NCBI GenBank assembly: GCA_964493205.1
Contig: CAZBMJ010000039.1
Location: 1-18,137, forward strand
Origin: CAZBMJ01 sp964493205
GTDB lineage: Bacteria; Myxococcota; UBA727; JABDBI01
DNA length: 18,137 bases
Reading direction: 5' to 3'
Part shown: one piece after another, positions 1 through 5,357 of the stretch
Numbering within the stretch: the stretch's first letter is position 1
Layout: each line of letters starts with the position of its first letter
Translations under genes and position numbers: made by a program
Notes under the pieces: generated by a model
What the model was told of the DNA's origin: nothing
Seen by the model: the letters and a program-made list of their open reading frames with translations, nothing else
The model's database searches: none

Positions 1-30
1 GATCAAATCTTTAACACACACTTAATATAA

Positions 31-675
31 CTATTTTATGAGATCTTAGCTATAGCATTTTTAAAAGAAGCGATTATCAATGGTGATGAAAGTCAGGTAA
101 AACAAATCTTGCAAGAATTTCCTCAAATTTTGTTAACTGACACAAATCCACCTACTGCTTTGCATTTAGCTGCAGAAGAAGGAAACTTAGCAATAGTAAG
201 AAAAATAGTTGCATCTTTAAAAAACTTCTTAGCCCATGAAGCCTCTTCTTATTTGAGCATCAATAGCAATGATAAAAAACGATATACCGCCTATCAGTGT
301 GCTAATGCTAAAGCACAAGAAATAAAAGAGTTAAAAAAACAAATTGGTTTTTTTGATAAAGAGCTCACAACTTTACAACAACAAAAGCAAGAGTTACTTA
401 GTAGTATTGAAAATATTTCTCAGGAAGAAGCTTTATTAAAAAAGGCAGGAAATCAAAAAGCCTTTTTTTCAAAACAAGAAGAAAAAAACTTACAAGAAAA
501 TAAAGTCATTGAACTAATGGCAAAAATTGCCAAATTTGAAGAAGAAAAATCTAAAGCTCTGCCTGGTTTAATAGAAAAAAGAAATAGTTTTAAAGCTAAA
601 CCTATAAATTACACCTTAATTGCTAATTCTATACATAACGCAGAATGCGAATTTAATGCTCAAAGATATAGATAA
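31..675 (+). pseudogene. 5'-truncated ankyrin/coiled-coil protein gene
   Basis: The open frame runs from just after a stop at 28-30 to TAA at 673-675, but has no ATG or GTG at its head. The first available start is TTG at 109, which falls inside the ankyrin fold: residues read upstream of it (FLKEAIINGDESQVKQILQE) already look like the end of an ankyrin helix pair. A normal repeat follows (PTALHLAAEEGNLAIVRKIV). The rest of the protein is a charged Lys/Glu/Gln-rich coiled coil, roughly residues 70-155 counted from the TTG. The only in-window ATG near the start (38) is in another frame and ends after three codons. I infer a gene that lost its signal peptide and N-terminus by deletion or frameshift. 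A TTG-initiated short protein is the alternative. A terminator follows directly, so the locus was once a transcription unit. Confidence 0.55.
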
Positions 676-690
676 TTTGAGCATTTTTTA
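655..690 (+). terminator. Rho-independent terminator overlapping the ankyrin remnant's stop codon
   Basis: A ten-base arm AATGCTCAAA (655-664) pairs perfectly with TTTGAGCATT (676-685) across an 11-nt loop, and a run of six T follows at 684-689. The left arm is coding and the stop codon TAA (673-675) sits in the loop, so the terminator is built into the 3' end of the reading frame. Confidence 0.7.
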
Positions 691-736
691 TTAGTTTATT
701 TTACCCTAACTTATTGCCTGAATTTATAAAATTAGT

Positions 737-773
737 TACCCACTAAACGGCTAATTAATTTGGGTATTTTTTT
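737..773 (+). terminator. Hairpin plus T7 tract abutting the next start codon
   Basis: TACCCA (737-742) pairs with TGGGTA (761-766), followed by seven T (767-773) and then directly by the ATG at 774. The shape is that of a weak intrinsic terminator or attenuator. There is no Shine-Dalgarno sequence between it and the ATG. It may be a second stop for the upstream remnant or a leader element of the downstream gene. Confidence 0.4.
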
Positions 774-1376
774 ATGAACAGATTGAAGTTTTTTTTGTTT
801 TCCTATTTATTTTGTGGATTGCTCTATTCAAATCTTTATTTGTGCCCTCCTAAGGGGTTTAACGACTTAAAAAAAATTATAGAAAAAAATTCTTTACAAG
901 ATTTGCAGACCTATTTTAAAAAATACGAAACTAAAAAAGTAGTAAATTACATTGAAAACAATGGTTTAAATCTTTTGCATACAGCTCTTGCTCATACGCC
1001 TCAAAATAAAGAAATTATAAAATTTTTATTAGACAATGGCGCTGATCCCAATAAGAGATTATTGAGCACTAATATGAGGTATGCTTTAAATCAAGGCAAT
1101 TTTTATAAGGGATGGAGCGCAGCTCATATTGCTGTTTCTTTAAATTCTCCTATAGAAATACTTAACCTTATTCATAAAAATGATGGTGACTTCTTTTTAA
1201 AAGATGATGATGATTTTATGCCTGCAGAGCTAGCTTTTCGGTACGCTAGAACAGAAATTATTCAATGGATGCATAAAAAAAGTTTTGATTTCAAAAAATT
1301 AAAGAAACATAATTGTATAAAAAATACTGAACCAAAATCTAGAAAGTTATATTTTAAATATGTAAAAAATAATTAA
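774..1376 (+). CDS. Secreted ankyrin-repeat protein, about 200 aa
   Basis: The protein opens with a signal peptide-like segment (MNRLKFFLFSYLFCGLLYS), so the ATG at 774 is probably the true start even though no ribosome binding site precedes it; a T7 tract does. Ankyrin helices are visible around residues 62-95 (GLNLLHTALAHT, then EIIKFLLDNGADPN, a classic hairpin) and 113-135 (GWSAAHIAVSLN, IEILNLIHKNDGD). A more degenerate repeat lies at about 145-170. The C-terminus is Lys/Asn-rich and basic. It has two to four repeats and no catalytic domain. Ankyrin repeats bind proteins, and with a signal peptide in a presumed endosymbiont a role outside the cytoplasm is likely, though no partner can be named. 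Confidence 0.8.
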   Translation: MNRLKFFLFSYLFCGLLYSNLYLCPPKGFNDLKKIIEKNSLQDLQTYFKKYETKKVVNYIENNGLNLLHTALAHTPQNKEIIKFLLDNGADPNKRLLSTNMRYALNQGNFYKGWSAAHIAVSLNSPIEILNLIHKNDGDFFLKDDDDFMPAELAFRYARTEIIQWMHKKSFDFKKLKKHNCIKNTEPKSRKLYFKYVKNN

Positions 1377-1439
1377 AGGCCTATTGACTTATTTTTATTT
1401 TGAGTTATTTAAAAATGTTATGAATATATTTTTCTTAGT

Positions 1440-1445
1440 TACAAT
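1440..1445 (+). promoter_or_regulatory. Possible -10 element for brnQ
   Basis: TACAAT matches the sigma-70 -10 consensus at five of six bases and would start transcription near 1452, just before the folded leader at 1461. The matching -35 is poor. A better -35-like TTGACT lies at 1384-1389 with TATTTA sixteen bases further on, so the true promoter could be there instead. Confidence 0.3.
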
Positions 1446-1460
1446 CTCATTTTTCCCAGT

Positions 1461-1523
1461 AGTGGTGGCCGTCCAGGCCAACTAAAAATTCCTTATATGC
1501 TATTTTTATATTTTTAGTCCACT
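1461..1523 (+). promoter_or_regulatory. Three-way-junction leader structure upstream of brnQ
   Basis: AGTGG (1461-1465) pairs with CCACT (1519-1523). ACTAAAAAT (1481-1489) pairs with ATTTTTAGT (1510-1518). The 3' strand is therefore one continuous 14-base arm, while the 5' strand is interrupted by a self-contained hairpin, TGGCC-GTCCA-GGCCA (1466-1480). The structure ends five bases before the purine-rich ribosome binding site (AAGAGG, 1529-1534) of brnQ. It matches no riboswitch class that I recognise. It could be a cis-acting RNA or a small palindromic insertion. Confidence 0.5.
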
Positions 1524-1539
1524 TGAATAAGAGGTTGTT

Positions 1540-2688
1540 ATGTCACAGGTTAAATCAATATTAATATACGGTTTTGCACTTTTTGCGATGTTTTTTGGGT
1601 CAGGTAATTTAGTATTTCCTATAAAAATTGGCCTACTTTCAGGAAGTTATTGGTTTTATGGCTTTATAGGTTTGTTTATTACAGGAATTATTTTGCCGTT
1701 TTTGGGCTTATTTGTAGTTAAGCTTCATAAGGGTGATTATAACGCTTTTTTTGGGCAAGCAGGATTCATAGCAAAAATTATTTTACCTTTGTTTACTCTA
1801 TCTTTGTTGGGTTCTTTTGCCGTTGTTCCCAGATGCATTAGCGTAGCTCATGGGGGTATGCTTTATATAGCACCTCAACTATCTTTAGAAATTTTTAGTT
1901 TGGTATTTTGTATCATAATTTTTTGCTTGTGCCTTAAAGAGCAGCGCATGATGAAAATTATGGGTAAGTGGATGGCTCCAATTTTGTTAGTAGCACTGGG
2001 AGTTATGATCATTGCTGGTTTTATAAGTGCTAGCGCTATTACTAAACTGCCTAATAATAATGCTAAAAGTTCTTTTTATGAAGGTTTTTTAACTGGCTAT
2101 CAAACCATGGACTTGTTTGCCGCATTTTTCTTTTCAGCTATTATGTTTGCTCAAATACAAAATTTACTACCTAAAGATACCGCTGTTAAAGACATTAAAA
2201 AATTTTTTATTAAATCTAGTTTAATAGGTGCGAGCTTATTAGGTGTTATTTATTTTGGTTTTGTATTTTTAGGGGCCCATTTTTCTTATTTATTACAAAA
2301 TATTGAGCCAGAATTAATGCTGCCAGTTATTGCCCATCATATTATTGGTGAACACGCGTCTATATTTATTAGCATAGCCATGGTTTTATCTTGTTTAACT
2401 ACTGCGGTAGCCCTTAATAATATTTATGCTCGGTATATATTTTCTTTATTAAAAATAAAAGAAAACAAATTTTTTATTATTTTAATAATCACTACTTTTA
2501 TATCTTATTTTATATCTTTATTTGATTTTAAAGGAATAGCCGCTTTTTTAGGCCCAGCGTTACAAATTTCCTATCCAAGTATAATCATTTTAACCATATT
2601 CAGTATTGCTACAAAAAAATATCATAAAGCAAAAATAATAATTTTTTATAGTGTGTTATTTTTAAACTTTTTTATTTTTTTAAATTAA
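1540..2688 (+). CDS. brnQ: BrnQ-type branched-chain amino acid:cation symporter
   Basis: This is an integral inner-membrane protein of the LIVCS family, which imports leucine, isoleucine and valine with Na+ or H+. The N-terminus carries the family hallmark GFALFAMFFGSGNLVFPIKIG, and about eleven hydrophobic segments are spread over 382 residues. Other family-like stretches are FFFSAIMFAQIQNL, LGAHFSYLLQN and the small-residue region SIAMVLSCLTTAVALN. Typical members have about 430-450 residues, so this one is short, mainly in loops and the C-terminal tail. The ATG at 1540 has AAGAGG six bases upstream. Its last codons form the left edge of a duplicated segment. For a bacterium that takes amino acids from a host this is a likely nutrient importer; exact substrate preference cannot be read from sequence. 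Confidence 0.88.
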   Translation: MSQVKSILIYGFALFAMFFGSGNLVFPIKIGLLSGSYWFYGFIGLFITGIILPFLGLFVVKLHKGDYNAFFGQAGFIAKIILPLFTLSLLGSFAVVPRCISVAHGGMLYIAPQLSLEIFSLVFCIIIFCLCLKEQRMMKIMGKWMAPILLVALGVMIIAGFISASAITKLPNNNAKSSFYEGFLTGYQTMDLFAAFFFSAIMFAQIQNLLPKDTAVKDIKKFFIKSSLIGASLLGVIYFGFVFLGAHFSYLLQNIEPELMLPVIAHHIIGEHASIFISIAMVLSCLTTAVALNNIYARYIFSLLKIKENKFFIILIITTFISYFISLFDFKGIAAFLGPALQISYPSIIILTIFSIATKKYHKAKIIIFYSVLFLNFFIFLN

Positions 2689-2703
2689 TTTACTTAAAAG
2701 ACA

Positions 2704-2732
2704 TTGTTTAAGCAGGAATTTTTATCTATGTT
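2704..2732 (+). promoter_or_regulatory. Candidate promoter of ankyrin paralog 1
   Basis: TTGTTT (2704-2709) and TATGTT (2727-2732) are separated by 17 bp. In the second copy the equivalent is TTGTTT with TATATT at 16 bp (about 4269-4296), so the arrangement is kept while surrounding bases have changed. Predicted transcription starts about 25 bp before the GTG start. Confidence 0.35.
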
Positions 2733-2764
2733 TAAAAAAATTAAATATTATATAGGTGATAATA

Positions 2765-4099
2765 GTGAATAGAATAATGCCAATAAATTTTAAGATATTA
2801 CTAATAAGTTCTCTTTTATTTTCAGTACTTAGTCCTGCTGCAGAGCATGAGATACCCACTGAACAAGAAATAGAAGAAATAAGAAATATCGTTGGTAAAG
2901 ATGAAGACTTTATGGAATATTTTGACCCTCAAAATGAGGGTTCAGCTTTATTAATGATGGCAGCATATGTAGGCAATTTAAAAGTGGTAAAGCATCTTGT
3001 TAGCGGTGCTGGTTTTAAAGAAGAAAATTTACTTGTTGATAGTAGCGAATTAAATGTTTTGCATTCTGCTGTAAAAGCTAAAAAATATGAGATTGCTAAG
3101 TTTTTGGTAGAGTCAGAGCACACAGAAAAGCTTTTTGCCTGTGACGATGAAGGTTATACCCCGTTTCACTTAGCCTGCTATGATGAAGAAAATGAGAATA
3201 TTATTAAGCTTTTTCTAAATGAACAATACTCAAAATACTTTAAATTATTTGTTCAACCTGATTGCGATGGCCTTACACCTCTACATAATGCTATCTTTAG
3301 ATATAATAAAAAATTGATAGAATATCTTTTGCAAAATGAAGCCTATACACAAGAGCTACTAAAAGTTCAGTATGACGGTCTTACTCCCTTAAGTTTTGCG
3401 GCATCGACTGGCAACATTGAAATGGTAATTTTTTTATTAGAGTCACCACATGCAAATTATTTTTTATTGCCTAATAAGAAAGGAGAAAATGCTCTGCATG
3501 GCGCTGTTATGAAGAACGAGAATACTGAAATGGTAATTTTTTTATTAGAGTCACCGTATGCAGATTATTTTTTATTGCCTAATAAGAAAGGAGAAAATGC
3601 TCTGCATAGAGCTGTTATAAAGAACGATAATATTGAAATGGTAATTTTTTTATTAGAGTCACCATATGTAGATTATTTTTTATTGCCTAATAAGAAAGGA
3701 GAAAATGCTCTGCATAGAGCTGTTATAAAGAACGATAATATTGAAATGGTAATTTTTTTATTAGAGTCACCATATGTAGATTATTTTTTATTGCCTAATA
3801 AGAAAGGAGAAAATGCTCTGCATAGAGCTGTTATAAGAAACGAGAATATTGAAATGGTAAAGTGTCTGCTTGAGTCCAAGCATGCTTCAATATTTTTGAA
3901 ACCTAATAATAAGGGAGAAACTGCTTTGGATTATGCTGTATGCAAAAATCAATTTGATATGGTCAATTTCTTGCAAGAATCAGGACATTTCACAGAAATG
4001 CAAAGAGTTGGTAATAAACGAAGGAGAGCTACTCATAGTGATAGTGATAATGAAGAAGAAAATGAGCATTTTATTAAAAAGCCTAAACAGCAACTTTAG
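2765..4099 (+). CDS. Secreted ankyrin-repeat protein, paralog 1 (about 444 aa)
   Basis: I place the start at GTG 2765 because AGGTGA (2754-2759) lies at normal spacing before it; GTG 2756 and ATG 2777 are alternatives. The N-terminus MNRIMPINFKILLISSLLFSVLSPAAE is a good signal peptide. About ten ankyrin repeats of roughly 36 residues follow, several with the pattern GENALHRAVIKNDNIEMVIFLLES. Four consecutive repeats are almost identical in DNA. The last 30 residues leave the repeat pattern and form a basic-acidic-basic tail (NKRRR, DSDNEEENE, KKPK) that resembles a eukaryotic nuclear localisation signal. The likely role is binding host proteins outside the bacterial cytoplasm; this is inference from fold and signal peptide. 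The stop is TAG 4097-4099; the sister copy stops earlier, at the codon equivalent to this copy's penultimate Gln. Confidence 0.85.
   Translation: MNRIMPINFKILLISSLLFSVLSPAAEHEIPTEQEIEEIRNIVGKDEDFMEYFDPQNEGSALLMMAAYVGNLKVVKHLVSGAGFKEENLLVDSSELNVLHSAVKAKKYEIAKFLVESEHTEKLFACDDEGYTPFHLACYDEENENIIKLFLNEQYSKYFKLFVQPDCDGLTPLHNAIFRYNKKLIEYLLQNEAYTQELLKVQYDGLTPLSFAASTGNIEMVIFLLESPHANYFLLPNKKGENALHGAVMKNENTEMVIFLLESPYADYFLLPNKKGENALHRAVIKNDNIEMVIFLLESPYVDYFLLPNKKGENALHRAVIKNDNIEMVIFLLESPYVDYFLLPNKKGENALHRAVIRNENIEMVKCLLESKHASIFLKPNNKGETALDYAVCKNQFDMVNFLQESGHFTEMQRVGNKRRRATHSDSDNEEENEHFIKKPKQQL
3421..3852 (+). repeat. Four in-frame 108-bp tandem repeats encoding 36-aa ankyrin units
   Basis: The junction motif AATGGTAA recurs at 3421, 3529, 3637, 3745 and 3853, exactly 108 bp apart. 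The units starting at 3637 and 3745 differ at only a few positions near their ends. The sister gene has a single unit between the equivalent points (4985 and 5093). The expansion is exact and frame-preserving, which indicates recent slippage or unequal crossing over. Confidence 0.92.
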
Positions 4100-4120
4100 C
4101 TTCAAAAATAGGGCTTTTTA
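4075..4120. terminator. Bidirectional terminator-like hairpin, copy 1
   Basis: TAAAAAGCC-TA (4075-4085) pairs with TAGGGCTTTTTA (4109-4120), with one bulged base. It ends in five T on the plus strand and shows GGCTTTTTAAT on the minus strand. It covers the stop codon of ankyrin paralog 1 and the copied polA stop. Confidence 0.5.
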
Positions 4121-4210
4121 GCACAGTTCTAAAAGCCTCTTTCATAGCTTTAACAACTAAGCTTTTTGTAAGATCTAGATGATTTTTTTGGCATTCTATA
4201 ACTAGTTCGT
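4083..4210 (-). pseudogene. 3' fragment of polA left by the duplication
   Basis: Read on the minus strand this matches the last 42 or so codons of the intact polA at 5320-5447, with only a few substitutions (for example AKVAV versus AKVTV at the end). Homology stops abruptly after ACTAGTTCGT (4201-4210) where intact polA continues. It has no start and is not expected to be expressed as a useful protein. Confidence 0.85.
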
Positions 4211-4328
4211 TTTGAGATTTTTTTAAGCTAACTTTTTTATTTTTTTAAATTAATTTACTTAAAAGACATTGTTTAACCAGGATTTTTACCTATATTTAAA
4301 AAAATTAAATATTATATAGGTGATAATA

Positions 4329-5330
4329 GTGAATAGAATAATGCCAATAAATTTTAAGATATTACTAATAAGTTCTCTTTTATTTTCAGTACTTAGTCCT
4401 GCTGCAGAGCATGAGATACCCACTGAACAAGAAATAGAAGAAATAAGAAATATCGTTGGTAAAGATGAAGACTTTATGGAATATTTTGACCCTCAAAATG
4501 AGGGTTCAGCTTTATTAATGATGGCAGCATATGTAGGCAATTTAAAAGTGGTAAAGCATCTTGTTAGCGGTGCTGGTTTTAAAGAAGAAAATTTACTTGT
4601 TGATAGTAGCGAATTAAATGTTTTGCATTCTGCTGTAAAAGCTAAAAAATATGAGATTGCTAAGTTTTTGGTAGAGTCAGAGCACACAGAAAAGCTTTTT
4701 GCCTGTGACGATGAAGGTTATACCCCGTTTCACTTAGCCTGCTATGATGAAGAAAATGAGAATATTATTAAGCTTTTTCTAAATGAACAATACTCAAAAT
4801 ACTTTAAGTTATTTGTTCAGCTTGATGGCGATCACGATACACATCTAAATAGTATTATCTCTTGGGGTGATAAAAAATTGATAGAATATCTTTTGCAAAA
4901 TAAGTCCTATATGCAAGAGCTCGTAAAAGTTCAGTATGAAGGTCTTACTCCCTTAAGTTTTGCTGCATGGAAGGGCAAAATTGAAATTGTAATTTTTTTA
5001 TTAGAGTCATCCTATGCAGATTATTTTTTATTGCCTAATAATAAAGGAGAAAATGCTCTGCATGGCGCTGTTATGAAGAACGAGAATATTGAAATGGTAA
5101 GGTGGTTGCTTGAGTCCAAGCATGCTTCAATATTTTTGAAGCCTAATAATAAGGGAAAAACTGCTTTGGATTATGCTATATGCAAAAATCAATTTGATAT
5201 GGTCAATTTCTTGCAAAAATCAGGGCATTTCACAGGAGTGCAAATAGTTGGTAACAAACGAGATAGAGATAGCAATAGTGACAATGAAGAAGAAGAAAAT
5301 GAGCATGTTATTAAAAAGCCTAAACAGTAA
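4329..5330 (+). CDS. Secreted ankyrin-repeat protein, paralog 2 (about 333 aa)
   Basis: Same leader, ribosome binding site, GTG start and signal peptide as paralog 1. The first 166 residues counted from the upstream GTG at 4320 (163 from the start chosen here) are identical to paralog 1. After that it diverges: the fourth repeat reads DGDHDTHLNSIISWGDKKLIEYLLQN, where paralog 1 keeps the canonical DGLTPLHNAIF, so the repeat core here is eroded. It has about seven repeats, three fewer than its sister, and a similar tail (NKRDRDSNSDNEEEENEHVIKKPKQ) in which the first basic cluster is weakened. Its stop overlaps the convergent polA stop by 11 bp. Function is probably the same class of host-directed binding, with the divergent middle giving a different surface. 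Confidence 0.83.
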   Translation: MNRIMPINFKILLISSLLFSVLSPAAEHEIPTEQEIEEIRNIVGKDEDFMEYFDPQNEGSALLMMAAYVGNLKVVKHLVSGAGFKEENLLVDSSELNVLHSAVKAKKYEIAKFLVESEHTEKLFACDDEGYTPFHLACYDEENENIIKLFLNEQYSKYFKLFVQLDGDHDTHLNSIISWGDKKLIEYLLQNKSYMQELVKVQYEGLTPLSFAAWKGKIEIVIFLLESSYADYFLLPNNKGENALHGAVMKNENIEMVRWLLESKHASIFLKPNNKGKTALDYAICKNQFDMVNFLQKSGHFTGVQIVGNKRDRDSNSDNEEEENEHVIKKPKQ

Positions 5331-5357
5331 CTTTAGCTTCAAAAATAGGGCTTTTTA
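5312..5357. terminator. Bidirectional terminator between ankyrin paralog 2 and polA
   Basis: TAAAAAGCC-TA (5312-5322) pairs with TAGGGCTTTTTA (5346-5357) around a 23-nt loop. T-rich flanks on both strands could stop the convergent ankyrin and polA transcripts. The stem lies inside the final codons of both genes. Confidence 0.55.

Larger units (their letters stand above)
2665..4210. repeat. Segmental tandem duplication, copy 1
   Basis: The unit starts in the last codons of brnQ (2665), spans a whole ankyrin gene, and ends in a 128-bp fragment of the polA 3' end (to 4210). It aligns with 4230-5447 at an offset of 1564-1565 bp at the left end and 1237 bp at the right end. The difference is explained by three extra 108-bp ankyrin units plus nine bases in copy 1. 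The 19 bp at 4211-4229 form the novel junction. Confidence 0.85.

Noticed and set aside
2728..2772. Small frame beginning at ATG 2728, a possible leader peptide of ankyrin paralog 1
   Set aside because: The ATG is ATA in the duplicate copy, so it is not conserved, and the 14-codon peptide has no ribosome binding site.
3421..3852. Regular direct repeats that could be a CRISPR array
   Set aside because: The 108-bp period has no spacer of unique sequence, the units are wholly coding, and they correspond to 36-residue ankyrin repeats.
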